From assembly GCA_014925825.1 (NCBI GenBank), contig JACGCK010000088.1:1-64000 (forward strand): a DNA stretch of 64,000 nucleotides. Reading direction: 5' to 3'. Below the pieces are notes generated by a model that was not told where the DNA came from, did not search any database, and was given only the letters and a program-made list of their open reading frames with translations. Of the stretch, positions 12,321 to 26,411 are shown one piece after another. A program made the position numbers and the translations under genes. This DNA comes from Pholiota molesta (taxonomy: Eukaryota > Basidiomycota > Agaricomycetes > Agaricales > Strophariaceae). Position 1 is the stretch's first letter. Every line of letters begins with the position of its first letter.

Positions 12321-15061
12321 ATGCATACGAGCTCAAAATCTCCTGCCTCCTCTCCCATACCCTCTGATCCGTCTCCTCGTAATCCTCGAGTCCATCGACA
12401 AACCGGTATCCCATCCATCTCGCGCCAAAGAACATCTAGCAACGCTTCCTTCGGAGTTGGTCATGGCAAGGATGGCATAGGCGGACACATCTCCGACACG
12501 CTTGGCACGCTCAAGAAGACGGCCCACCACCTCCTGTCTAAGACCCCAGATGTCTATGACCACACCCCGTCGTCGCGCCGACGGTTCGCCTCTATGCCCC
12601 CACCCCAAGTGCAACCGTCGCCTACGATAAGCCCTAACAGCATGCATGGCCGAGCCGCCGGCAGCCCTCCCATCGTCGATTTTACGACGTTCGAAGATAC
12701 GTACCGCGGAACGCGGATGGGGAACTTCGAGGGTCTGATGGCGCGACGTTCACGGGGAAGTAAGGCTAGGATCGCATCTGAAGGCGCCACGAAGCCTGCC
12801 CCGAAAAGGCCTGCAACTCCGTCGTCCGGCGCCAAACCGATTCCCCTCACGGGCGTACCTCTACCCGCATCCGTTCGAAAACCAGATCCGCGACTCATAC
12901 TTTCCTCCCTCGAAAACGTCCTCGGTACATCGCAGGACGTCGACGAATACCTGAATGCTCACGATCTTCTGGCTATGCATCAGCTAGACCAGGTAGATTT
13001 CGAAGACCGCGATAGGATCAGAGCCAAATTGATTGACAGCGGCAAGCTCGAGGTTCATGGACGAAAAGGAGCGCTAGGTGCGTTTTCTCCTCATTTCTTT
13101 ACTTCGTTTTCTTATTTGCGCTGTTTTCAGCCGTTCTGGGAGAACCTATTCGTAAGGCGTCAATTTATTCATCGACTTCGATGGTCCTTGCTGGTCGAGC
13201 ACACGAACTCCCTATCATTGTTGTCAACACTGTAGAGGAACTTTACCGTACTGGTGAGCATTTTTATCAGTATGTGAGTTTGCGCCAATTGTCTTACGAT
13301 TTTCAAATTAGGCATCTATCAATCGAACCTATTTCGGACTCTCCCAAATCGCTCGCGCCTCCTCGAGCTCATCAATATCTACGATTCCGAGCACCAACCT
13401 CCAGGAAGCATCATACGATCCCGCCAATCTTCCAGCCACAGGCCCATTCCAAACGCTGGCTTCGGTTCCAACACATCTCTCCATCTCGAGTCGACGCCAG
13501 ACGTCTGCGCTCTGCTTACCACATACCTCTCCTCTCTCCCCGAACCCATCCTCCCTCCATGGCTATTCCGCCCCCTCTGGGACTGGTGCGAAATGGACTC
13601 CGGGGACCCAGAGTCCATGCAGCGCGAGGACTCCTTCGGGCCGCGCATCTCGCACATCCCGCTCGCGCGGACGTACACCAGCCCCGCGGAGTCCACCCAC
13701 ATCCTCGTCGCGCAGCTCCTCCTGCAGCTGCTCCCGTCGCCCCACTTCTCGCTGCTCGTGTACCTGCTCGCGTTCTTCAGCCAGGCCGCCTTGGTCCGCG
13801 AGGAGAACGGCGTCGGCGTCGCGGACCTCGCGCGCATGTTCGGCGGGCGGATCTTCGGCGGCGGCTCCGCGCCCAAAACGCCCGGAGGCGCCAGTGCCAG
13901 TGCCAGTGCCAGTGCCAGTGCCAGTGCCAGTGCCAGCGATGCGGCACATGCGGGGGGCAAAGAGGCGCAGACGCAGACGCGCAGCAGGACGGGCGAGACG
14001 ATGATGAGCTGGTTCCTGCGGCGCTGGGGGCCGCTCTCCGAGGGCCTCTTCGACGTCGTGGACGACGCGAAGCTGGGGATCTTCCACCGCCCCGTGGCGC
14101 GGCGGGACAGCCTGGGGAAGGATGTCCTCTCCAGCTGGCCCGTGAGCGGCTCTGCGTCTAGCGCCAACGACTCTGCTTCTCCAAGTCGGTCGTCGTCGTC
14201 GTCTGAGTCAGGAGCGTCTGATCCGGTCCGGGAGGGTGGTGGGAATACGCCGGAAGGCCGACGTGGCAGCTTTTACGACGACCAGCGCACGCCGTTGCCG
14301 CGGATTCATCTGGACGGCGTGCCTCTCCATTCCACGCCGAATGCGAATGCGAGAGGAAGAACGCGATCCGACCCGTTTGAACCGGATTATGGAGACTTTG
14401 GTAGGCCGTTTCTCTTTCCAAGGCATCGTTTTTCTCACTACGTTCGTCGATCAGTCGTGTTGACGCCGATGTCTGGGGAGGATGTTCCTAACGAAACCTT
14501 GGACATCACTCAGCTGCCGTCGAGGATCCACGAGGACGTCGCGAGTATTTCATCCACCGCCGCTCGTACGTTCCTTTTCCATTCGCCTGTCACTATCGTT
14601 CTGACCACGCCATAATCTTTACTATTACAGTTGACGAACGACTGATGGACATCTCCATACCGACATTACTCAACCAAACGCTTCCGACCTCACAAGCCGA
14701 TCCATTCACCGACGACCTCCAGCGCACCCGCCGGCCAGCAAAGCACGTCGTCGACAGGGAAGTGCAGACGATGCCCGCGCATCCCATCGAGCTCGTACAC
14801 GCGCTCCAGCTCACAGCGCATCTCGAAGACCAGCTCGAAGAGCGCACGACGGCCCTCACGGAGGCGCTGAAGGAACTGACCAAGTCGAAGCTCACGGCCG
14901 CCAAGCTCCATGGGCGCGTGCGCGAGTTGGAGAGGGAGTTGAGTAGGGTTTCTGAATCTACTCCGTGTCGTGATGATGGAGTGGAAGGTGGGCCTGGTGT
15001 GGCTTCTGAATTTCAGCGCCAGTTGGATGCGACGATTGATATGGTGAGCGAGATCAGGTAA
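12321..15061 (+). CDS. RhoGAP-domain GTPase-activating protein
   Basis: Four exons join in frame: 12321-13077, 13131-13253, 13312-14565 and 14631-15061. They give about 854 residues. The N-terminal ~250 residues are Ser/Pro-rich and probably disordered. The RhoGAP fold follows, from about HELPIIVVNTVEELYRTG through LFRTLPNRSRLLELI (the Arg in LFR is the candidate arginine finger), LTTYLSSLPEPILP and VADLARMFGGRIFG. A Ser-Ala repeat (13890-13937) sits just after the GAP core. The C-terminus has a coiled-coil-like helix (LEDQLEERTTALTEALKEL). The expected role is to speed GTP hydrolysis on a Rho-family GTPase in polarity or cytoskeleton control; that is family knowledge, not shown here. The start at 12321 is chosen because upstream in-frame codons look non-coding. 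Decayed fragments of this gene lie at 27.9-28.7 and 60.5-62.0 kb. Confidence 0.85.
13890..13937 (+). repeat. Coding hexanucleotide repeat (GCCAGT)n
   Basis: Seven perfect GCCAGT units plus one GCCAGC unit encode an alternating Ala-Ser tract inside the RhoGAP gene. The unit is a multiple of three, so length changes would keep the frame. Confidence 0.9.
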
Positions 15062-15508
15062 TTGACAAGGCATTAGGAACGAGAGAGAGGAGGTATAATA
15101 TGTGTACAGAATTCGATGCCGCGTACGCGAACTATGCGTCGAGCTAATCTGCCTTTCTTCAACCTCGTATCAATGAGTCAGACAGTATGGGCTTCGAGTC
15201 TCGTCACTCACGGCGGGTACGTACTAAGGAAGGCCTGGTGAACAATCAGAAAAGTGGGTTCTTGGGGGCCGTCAGACATAAAGATATATATTATTCGGAA
15301 TTCACACACTGTCGATCTAATGCACAACGACGCCCATCGAACTGAATAAGATCTGGCGGCGCCACGAATCCATAATACATGTCAACTATACTTCGCAGCT
15401 TCGAATGCTGCTGGGCGCTCTGTGATCAACACTTAGGCTCCCTCTCATATTCCTCTTCTCCTTCGTTGCACCCAACCCAACTTTGCCCGAATGCGCATCT
15501 CCCATATC
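15062..15508. other. Intergenic, RhoGAP to P450 relic
   Basis: Nothing coding is seen. The last part (about 15420-15490) is pyrimidine-rich, as is common just upstream of basidiomycete start codons, and probably belonged to the promoter of the P450 relic. Confidence 0.4.
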
Positions 15509-16566
15509 ATGGATCTAGATATAATGCCCTTGATCGACCTATCGCTTAACTTGTTAATTGGTTGGCTCGTCTACAAAGCTATATGGTCTGCGCGTGGCCG
15601 TGCATTTCCTCCAGGACCCAAGAGCCTTCCCATCATCGGGAATGCGCATCAAATGCCTACAGAACACCCCTGGCTGACCTTCTCAAAGTGGAATAAGACA
15701 TACGGTTCGAGTTTTTAGTTCTGTCGCATATTCACCTTCGTTGATTTAGCGTACACGCCGCCGCTGAGTAGGTGGTCTTATCTTCCTGGATATCATGGGA
15801 AGCCCTTTCATCACAATCAACTCGGCAGAGATCGCAAGGGACCTACTTGACAAACGTTCGGCCATATACTCGGATCGTCCCGTTTCTGTGCGTGTCTTTC
15901 CCTACGCTTCAAGTCGTTCTAAATTTCTCACTAGACGATGAATAGCCTGTAAGTGCAGTGTCCTAGATGCCTACATGTCCTTCGCCATCTTAATACTTGA
16001 AACTTGCGTCCAGTGTGCGGTTCACTGAGCTATTTTCTCTGAGGCCACATAGCTCGGACGAATGCCGAGTCGCGACAACAAAGGCGGATAGTCGCGCAAG
16101 ATCTTACCCATGGCAAACTCCAAAGATACTATTTTCTGCAAGAAAGGGAAGCTGCCGCGCTCGTGCAAGACTTGATCAGAGGAGGTCCAGGCGCTCTTCG
16201 GCAAAGGATTCAGTTGTGAGCTCAGGCGTTTATTTAAGAATAGTAAATCAGAAGGGTGACGACAATTGGACGACGATATATTGCAAGCATACAGGAGCTA
16301 TTATTCTCCGAGTTGCATATGGCTACCATATAACTTCGGCGGACGATAAGATGTTGACCGAACCAGTGGTGATGATGCACAATGTTGGGCATACAACGAC
16401 GCCTGGAAACTATTTGGTCGATGCCATTCCAGCTTGTACGTTCTATTTACTTGTATCTCGCGCTATTCGATCTCTCAATTCTAAATTGTCGTTAGTAAAA
16501 TACCTTCCGAGATGGATGCCAGGCTCGGGCTTTTTGAGGAGAGCGGATGAATGGCGAGAACAGTGA
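15509..16566 (+). pseudogene. Truncated cytochrome P450 (N-terminal half only)
   Basis: The start MDLDIMPLIDL leads into a hydrophobic membrane anchor and the proline-rich hinge FPPGPKSLPIIGN, typical of microsomal fungal P450s. Further exons read SPFITINSAEIARDLLDKR (about 15795), a stretch related to RRIVAQDLTHGKLQRYYFLQ (about 16080-16130) and RVAYGYHITSADDKML (about 16310). The match ends near WMPGSGFLRRADEW at 16550. The oxygen-binding I helix, the ExxR motif and the heme-binding cysteine region are absent, and the frame changes several times between the pieces. It cannot encode an active monooxygenase. The family resembles the large P450 groups expanded in Agaricomycetes; I do not assign a CYP number. 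Confidence 0.75.
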
Positions 16567-17657
16567 CACAATACGGCATGTAATCCCTACCTTTGGTGCA
16601 ATAGTAATATGGCCAGTGTTCAAGCGATTGTTTAAGAACTTCAGGCCAGAATGAGATATGAGCATCGGTGTACGTACTGTGCTGGTAGAAGTCGCATCAT
16701 AACGGATTAGGCGCCCGGCCGAAAAAGCACTATCCCACGCTATCGCTGTGATGAATTAAGCTCCTGACGAGCAATTGGCAGGCAGTTCAACCTTTAAATA
16801 CTAGAAATCGCCTTAGAGAAGTAGGCAGCTTAATGCTGTATCACTATAGTGTTTGGGTGTGACGCTCAAATCTCGAATTCAATTCATCACTTCGCTATTC
16901 GCTAACAAACGGTCAGAAAGAGCGTATTCCCACGGGGAAATACCTACTAACGGGCGCGATGCTATTCTTTGCATTTGTTGGGTTGATGATTATGTGTTCA
17001 GAACCTCGCCATGGCTCATTTTGACCAAATATCAGCTTGCTCTCAATACAGTTGTAGACACCGCCAAGACACGGCTCCAATAACCAGGTTCAAAGGTCCG
17101 CTTTGTAATATACTTTCTCTGGAGAGAACTTGGTTCACAACGTTCCATACACTTTGAACGTGCCCAGATTCGCTACAGCCAGATCTCAGAACAGAGATCG
17201 GGTCTTGGGAGGGAATGACATTGGTGGATATTCGAGCTATTCGGATTGTGAAACAATGGTACAGTCCGAGTTTGGGCACTGTGCCCCCACTTTCTGCCTC
17301 ATGCACCGCCTTGCTTCACACTTCGAAGCTTCTGAAAATTTCTATCCGTCACGTAAGGTCGCCATTTGGTGTTTAACAAGTAATGCAATACATTTATGTC
17401 CCCATTTATCCAAGTTGCGAGGCGTGTCATCTTTTTCGTGTCAAAATGGGATGTGGAGGGACACTTTAGGGTTTGCTGTTGCGCTGCAGGAGCGCGGAAT
17501 TCCAGGTACGAAACACGTTCTCGCTCGCTAGCACTGACTAAAACCACCATCCACTCTATAACGTCCATTCAACAAATTTAAACACAATACTATCCAAGGC
17601 CCCGAATTTACCACCTTCAACATCGTCATTGCTATTTGTGCTGGAAGGTTTCCGTCA
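16567..17657. other. No supported gene
   Basis: This is AT-balanced DNA with scattered short open frames (for example 17130-17531 plus) lacking domains or consistent splice sites. The P450 3' half would be expected here but I do not find its heme-binding motif. Confidence 0.4.
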
Positions 17658-19207
17658 ATGTCGTCAACACGCGTCCAGAACTCCTTCTTCAAATTCTCGA
17701 CCACGTTGCTACTCGTCGTTTTTGAAGCTGTCTGCAATTATGAACCCGTCCACCTTCCACTGACGCCTGTGCACCCACGCCACGTCTTGAACCTTGTCTG
17801 CAGACAATGGTTCAATGTCATCCGCTCCACGGGCTCCCTATGGAACAACATTCATTTCACGAAGCCTGGCAATGACATCGTCCACCAACGCCATCCCCTC
17901 CTCAAACAGCTCGCCTTTTGTGCAAAACTCAGCGGCCTAGAGCCATTGACTATCAAATTTGACATGGTACTATACGAGGCCTGGGCGTTCAGCGTCGTCC
18001 GCGCTGTCATCATCCCGTATGCCCACCGAATAAAGACGCTGAGCTGTCTTATTGTTGGAAACAAGGACACCTTCGCATTTCTCACCAGCAGTGGAGGAGG
18101 CAAATTCGACATTCTAGAGTCCGTAGACATCTGCTTCGTCAACACGAAGGACACCCCAATCAAATCGTTTCCCCTCAAGGATTGGGTTCAGTTTACCGGG
18201 TTGCGCAATGCGCCACGCCTGCATGAGGCCACTTTCCGCCTGGCAAACGGCCTCCATCCACTGGACCTCCATCTGCCGTGGGGACAACTCACCTCACTCG
18301 ACTTTGGAATGATTCCGATGACGCCCGAAATTTTCATTAAACTCTTACATTCGACTGCCTCGTGTTTGGACAATGGATTTTTTTGTGTAAGGTTCTCAAA
18401 ACCTTATTACCCGGGCCTCATCCTCTCTCGACGCGTTCTGTCGATGCGCAAGTTACAAACACTCCGCCTGCTGCTGTTTTACCCCAGCCAAGACACCAGG
18501 CTATTCTCCCTCCTCCATCTTCCTGTGCTCCAAGGCCTGTGGGTTCAAATGCACGATGTATATCAAGACTGGGATATTGCCCTGTACACCAAGCTCGTGC
18601 AAGGATCCAGCAAAACCCTTCGCCACCTGCGCCTGCAGGACTATCCCCCCACGAACTCGGAGCCGAAATCAGCGGCAAGTTCGTGGTGAAACGCCGGCAC
18701 CACGCGATCCCGCAGCACACGCTCGAAGCGCTCTTCACCGCCGTCCCGCGCGTCGACAAGCTGCACCTCCCGCCGGGGGTGTACATCCCCGCGGAGACGG
18801 CGGCGCAAATGGGCGCTTACGCGCTGCTGCCCGAGCTGTTCTACCTGGAGGGCAGCGCGCTGGATGCGCGCCCGATCCTCGCGATGGCGCGAAGCCGGCA
18901 CGCGCTGTTTCTGGCGGCCGCCCCCGGGCCCGACGAGGATTCCGAGTTCGAGGAGGGGTCTTCCCAGCAGCCCAGGAGATCGCTGGGGCCTCCGACGACC
19001 ATCGAACTGCTGGTTCCACGCGATCGCCCCATCGACGAGAAGGCCGCAGTCGTCGCGGAGGCGCAGGCGCTTGGGATGTTAGGCATTGCGTGCACCATCC
19101 TGAGCACCGACATGCTGCCGCTGCCGGTCATAGATCCTCGGGAGCTTATGGGGTCACGGTTGCTCGCTTGGGTGAAGGGCGTGCCAAAAGAATATCTGAA
19201 GATCTAA
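17658..19207 (+). CDS. F-box-like leucine-rich protein with one apparent frameshift
   Basis: The reading frame from ATG 17658 has an F-box-like N-terminus (LLVVFEAVCNY, then HPRHVLNLVCRQWFNVIRSTGSLWNNI). Leucine-rich irregular repeats follow, as in the very large F-box families of mushrooms; these proteins usually recruit targets to SCF ubiquitin ligases. The first frame stops at 18689, but the same protein clearly continues in the next frame to 19207, from about SPHELGAEISGKFVVKRRHH to VPKEYLKI. The switch falls at a run of six C at about 18645-18650. One additional C would join the two frames into one protein of about 516 residues. There is no intron signal at the break. Either the gene carries a recent one-base deletion or the assembly dropped a base. 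GC content rises sharply in the second part. Confidence 0.65.
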
Positions 19208-20167
19208 GTAGATGCTCGGTCAACGGATGGTGTTTCTTCCAAGTTCGCATTCAGCCTGTGCCATATCAAACATCACGCATCATGCATCAATGTCAATTCA
19301 ACATGCCTTTCGGTTGTCATATATCTCATATCTCTTCCTGTTTCCTCTTCTTGCCCCATCCCACATCGTTTCTCTGCACCTGGATAAAGGAATATCATTT
19401 AATAAAATTCATGTTACATACCATCTTTCAATCAATCCAATGACGTCTTGACCCTTCAAGTTGAGTTGCAGAGGCAGAATTTAGATGGAACAGAGCAACG
19501 TTTCAGCTCAAAGCAGGTATCATACGTGACGGGCTTAACTCAAAGCTGGCAGAAGATTCAAATGAGGGAAGACTCGGAAGAGGCACATCAGCAAAATTTC
19601 ATTTTCAATAAGTACTGGTGTCGTCAACCGCGGTCTTTAAATTGAAGTTGCCGAATCCCGATTAAGTAGGTTGGTCATGTGACCGAACGCGCTCACATTC
19701 GATCGCGTTTACATTGACAAAATCCTCAACTTCTTCTTTCTTCCTTTCCCCCACCATCTCCCTGCCTCTCCCTCCGTTGAGCCCCTAGAGAACACTTCGA
19801 ATGTCTACTATGACTATGACAATGCTCAAGTCCCGATTGGAAATATCCCGACTACGAGGGGCAACGACAAGGTCGCTATATCATGTCCGTTTGACTCTGC
19901 CAGGCGAGTCAAGTCTTTTCCTCATCGCCTTATGACTTGTTGAAGCTCATGATCTGTCTTACTTCTCATATGAAGCTATATTGTACGAATAAGCTGGCAT
20001 GATTAGTAGTTCTCAGCAATGAGTTCGATGCAATATATGTGCGTATATGCGCATACATTTGCAATTCTCCTCGCGATATGCTCGACTTACCACAGCTATA
20101 TGCTGACTCTATATATTTGAGTGCGTAAACCCTACCTCTTTACCTCCTATTCTGAGCTACTAGCCCT

Positions 20168-20565
20168 CGTATAGTGCGCTCGAACGAGTCGAATCTCTTC
20201 CATCACGAGGTATGTAAGACTGCTCTCTATATCGTGGATTTATTGATGGTAGCCCTCGTATAGTGCGCTCGGACCCCTTGATCTCACAGGCTGAACTTTC
20301 TGGAATGGATGATTGATACACGACACGCTGTGGGATCGTGAAGGAGCCATGTACGAAGGATAACTATGTACGTCTACCCATATCATGACTTGACATTGAA
20401 CGAAAATCACAGCTCCTCTATATGCATTTGCCGGAGGTATTTCCAAAACTTCTTCCCCCCAGCTTATGGTTCCACTGAGGAAGACAGATCATGATATCAA
20501 TGCATTCATATTCCGAATGCGATTGGTTCGTTTCATGTACATGATGCTTTCCGCAGAATGACCAG
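20168..20565. repeat. Direct repeat, copy 1 (~400 bp)
   Basis: It begins near CCTCGTATAGTGCG and contains matching landmarks GGCTGAACTT, CTTGACATT and GAGGAAGACA, also found in the copy at 20573-20946. The start sequence CCTCGTATAGTGCG occurs twice in this copy, at 20166 and 20253. A decayed coding origin is possible, since a short open stretch near the 3' end is partly shared. Confidence 0.6.
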
Positions 20566-20572
20566 CCTCGTA

Positions 20573-20946
20573 TAGTGCGTCCGGACGAGTCGAACCTCCA
20601 TCACAAGGTATGTACGCACGCTCTCTATGCCCAGAACTGATTGATGGCTACTGTATCCCCGTATTCCTACGGGCTGAACTTCTTGGAATGTATGATTGAT
20701 GCGCGACAAGCTATGGATCACGAAGAAGGTATGTCCGAAGGATAGCTACGTACGTCCATCCATATTCTAACTTGACATTAAAGGAAAGCCACAGCTTCTA
20801 TGTGCTACGCATCTGCCGGAGGCATCCCAAGATCTTATCCCTCCCCTGTATGGCCCGACAGAGGAAGACATATATCAAAGTGCGTTCATATACCGAATGA
20901 GATTAGTTCGTTGCATCTACGTAATACTTTCCACAGAACGATCGAG
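20573..20946. repeat. Direct repeat, copy 2 (~375 bp)
   Basis: This is a diverged copy of 20168-20565 in the same orientation. In one frame its 3' part is open across about 50 codons (around LPEASQDLIPPLYGPTEED), whereas copy 1 is interrupted there. No family is recognised. Confidence 0.6.
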
Positions 20947-21343
20947 TATTATATAGGTATCAGGCGGGAAAGGGTCATGAAATTCATCCACAAGGATCTT
21001 TTATACTTTCAAGCGCCTATAGCATTAAAATTCCTCACATGAGATTCCAACTCGACGAGTCCTTCTAATGAACTAACGGATTCTATCAAGATTCTATCAT
21101 GAAATTACCTTGCAAATATCGGAATTATTGTGAACATTCCCAGCAGCGCTTTCTTCCAACGCTGTTGTATGGATTTCTGGTCATATTTACGGGATTCCTT
21201 GACCTGGTGTAGAAGCCGTTTTTTCGGCGATGCAAGTTGGAAGCCTGAGAAAGTTGTCATCATCGACTACGCGCAACATTGCTTACATAACTGTATCTGA
21301 AAACGCGTCGCCTTGAGCGCGACTTTTGCACTCATCCACCATC

Positions 21344-23894
21344 ATGTCTCAAACTCCTGTCTTCATCATGAGTTCGTATTCCTTCATATCCAAGATACTC
21401 TCACTAAACTCTCTCTGTAGATGCTGCGCCTGAGCGGCAGTCTGGGCGCAAAGCCCAGATCTCCAACATCACCGCTGCAAAGGTCCGTAAAATCGACTAC
21501 GAACTTCACCTGTAGCTGATGAGTTACAGACTGTGGCCGATGTTATCAGGACATGTTTGGGGCCAAAAGCAATGCTGAAGATGATTCTCGATCCTATGGG
21601 GGGTATACTGTGCGTGGTCTACTTTTCGCTGTGAATCACCGCTAATCTCAAAGACAGACTAACGAACGACGGTAACGCCATCTTGCGCGAGATCGATGTC
21701 GCCCATCCCGCAGCGAAGAACATGATCGAGCTGAGCAGAACTCAGGACGAAGAGTGCGGCGATGGAACCACCAGCGTCATCATCCTCGGTCCGTCATCTC
21801 GCTTCTCCCCTATCGTTCTCTCTGACCCATTCGACAGCCGGTGAGATCCTCGCCCAGTCCCTGTCCCAGCTCGAGCGCGACATCCACCCCGTCGTCATCA
21901 TCCGCGCGTACACCAAAGCCCTCGCCGAGGCCCTCACCATCGTCAAGTCCATCTCCATCCCCATCGACCCGTCCTCCGACACCGAGATGCTCTCGCTCAT
22001 CAAGACCTCCATCGGCACCAAGTTCTCCGCGCGCTGGTCCGAGCTCATGTGCAAGCTCGCGCTCGACGCCGTGCGCACCGTCGCCGTCGAGGCCGCGAAG
22101 GACGGCTCCAACGAGACGCTCACGACCGTCGACATCAAGCGCTACGCGCGCGTGGAGAAGGTCCCCGGCGGCGCGATCGAGGACAGCCGCGTGCTGCGCG
22201 GCGTGATGCTGAACAAGGACATCACGCACCCCGCGATGCGCCGCCGCATCGTCAACCCGCGCATTGTGCTCCTCGACTGCCCGCTCGAGTACAAGAAGGG
22301 CGAGAGCCAGACGAACATGGAGTTCAGCAAGGAGAACGACTGGGCGCGCGCGCAGGAGATCGAGGAGGAGCAGGTCCGCGCGCTGGTCATGCGCATCCTC
22401 GAGTTCAAGCCGGATCTGGTCATCACGGAGAAGGGTGTTTCGGGTGAGTAAGAAAACACACGTTGCACTCACGAACTCATGGTTTGCATTAGACCTCGCG
22501 CAACACGTCTTCACGCAGCACAACGTCTCGGCGCTGCGCCGCGTGCGGAAGTCGGACAACAACCGTATTGCGCTGGCAGTCGGCGCCACCATCGTCAACC
22601 GCGTCGAGGACTTGCGCGAGTCGGACGTCGGTACCGGGTGTGGGCTGTTCGAGGTCGAGAAGATCGGCGATGAGTGAGTGGCTTGCTGTCTCTATCTTTC
22701 CGCCTTCTTCCGTGTTTTTTTTCCCCTTCTTCTGAGGACTGGAGGCTTTTCACCGCGTTGGCTTTTGGGGGTCATCGGATCCTTTCTCGTTTGCTTGACC
22801 TTGAGGTCTTCGGTTTATATCACACGCCTTTATTTTCTTCTTCCTCATCATACCCGTGACGCGTCACCTCATCCTGCTTCTGCCTTTTCATTCCGCCTTC
22901 ATATTGCCACCTGTTGACGCACACTTACTAACCGCAATCAACCCCGTCTAGATATTTCACCTTCCTGACCGAATGCGCCTCGCCCAAAGCGTGCACGATC
23001 CTCCTCCGCGGGCCGTCCAAGGACATCCTCAACGAGATCGACCGCAACCTCGCGGACGCGATGGCCGTCGCGCGCAATGCCGTCTTCTTCCCGTACCTCG
23101 CGCCTGGAGGCGGCGCGACGGAGATGGCGGTGTCTATTGGGTTGGCAAAGAAGGGCAAGGAGGCGGAGGGCGCGCAGGGCGGGCCGTACAGGGCGGTGGC
23201 GGATGCGATGGAGGTGATCCCGCGCACGCTGATACAGAATTCGGGGGGGAATGTGATTAGGGTGTTGACGGAACTGAGGGTGCGTGTGCTTTTTTTGTTG
23301 TTCTTTTTGGTATTTTTTGGTGGATTTCGGTTTGGTGTTGCTACGCGCGTTTTTTTTTCTGCCTTATTCGGATGCGTGCATTCGATTTTTTTTCGTCTGA
23401 TATTTATAATCCTTGCACCCGCTTCTGTGCGAAACGTCGGTTGCTCAATATCCCTTCCGCTTCTCTTCTACTCTCTTGAACTATTCTGTCGTTCTTTGAC
23501 CTTCGACTCTGCTACCGCAACTTAACGAACTTTCCTGACACCTCTTTTGCTCCGATCTATCCAGGCAAAGCACGCTGCGGGCGAACACTCGTGGGGTGTC
23601 AACGGCGACACGGGCAAGATCGTCGATATGCGCGAGTACGGCCTGTACGAGTCGGCGAGCGTGAAGATCCAGACGCTGAAAACCGCGATCGAGGTGCGTC
23701 GCTGTCTCCCTTGTCCATTCCCTTTCTGTGCTCTTCGCATTCCCGTTGGCATTCGCTGACTTCGTTCTTTTTCTGCTTGTGGATAGGCGGCGCGCATGCT
23801 TCTGCGTGTGGACGACGTCGTGCAGGCTATCCGAAAGGAGAAGGAAGGCGGCGGCGGCGGCGGCGCGCCGCCGGAGGAGATGCAGCAAGAGTAA
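21344..23894 (+). CDS. CCT3: T-complex protein 1 subunit gamma (CCT3)
   Basis: This is the gamma subunit of the hetero-oligomeric TRiC/CCT chaperonin, which folds actin, tubulin and other cytosolic proteins using ATP. The exon chain gives [18 protein letters not shown], then [17 protein letters not shown] and the nucleotide-binding GDGTTS motif in [16 protein letters not shown]. The apical part ([15 protein letters not shown]) follows, and then the equatorial return with [16 protein letters not shown]. The end is [19 protein letters not shown]. The length of roughly 550 residues fits the family and all motifs are intact. Early introns are short; two late ones are near 270-290 bp. A pyrimidine-rich region without TATA precedes the start, as for housekeeping genes. 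At least three decayed fragments of this gene, introns included, lie at 28.7-29.2 and 38.3-38.7 kb. Confidence 0.95.
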
Positions 23895-24340
23895 ATGCAC
23901 GATGAGAGACGGGTCAGACGGCGGCAAAAAAATCAGTTTACGTAACATGTGGCTGTCGATGCTCTTGCTACATAATTCACTAATGAATGGGATAGATGGA
24001 CCTGAATGGCGCGTTTGATTTCATTTGAGCTTTTGTCGGTTGACGTGACGCTGCGAGGCTGCGAGGCAACCATGCTGTGTGAGCCTTTTTGATTTTTTTT
24101 AAAAATCGTTTTCAGGTACTTGTTTCTTACGGGCGGTATGTTCTTGTGATACCAGCGCTTCTTTCTCTCGAGTCCTCATGATATGCAGACCCCTGATACT
24201 TTCAATTCGGGTTCAGGCATTCTTCCTGAAGTCTAATGGCTTGTTCTCTACGAACTTTCACAACTCGAGTCTGTATTTCCGTGCAAGGCGCTCCATCTTC
24301 TCAAGTAATTCCCTAAACCAATCTACGGTACACCGAACAC
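23895..24340. other. Convergent intergenic region between CCT3 and the S8 protease gene
   Basis: The 3' ends of two convergent genes meet here. The sequence is AT-richer than the flanking exons and includes T- and A-runs near 24085-24110. No gene is seen. Confidence 0.5.

Positions 24341-26411
<2,071 letters not shown>

Larger units (their letters stand above)
19208..21343. other. Intergenic with two diverged direct repeats and a possible gene start remnant
   Basis: Around 19720-19800 a pyrimidine-rich tract precedes an ATG at 19801, which looks like a fungal promoter and start. The frame runs only about 44 codons and no later exon is recognised. The rest is filled by a diverged direct duplication at 20168-20946. 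Upstream of CCT3 (21200-21343) lies its promoter region, which has no TATA box. Confidence 0.4.

Noticed and set aside
13379..14167. Long minus-strand frames opposite the RhoGAP exon
   Set aside because: They are antisense shadows of a GC-rich coding exon; the plus strand has the domain, introns and frame continuity.
21794..22598. Long frames overlapping CCT3 on both strands
   Set aside because: Arg/Ser-rich or Asp/Glu-rich translations typical of shifted frames in high-GC3 coding DNA.
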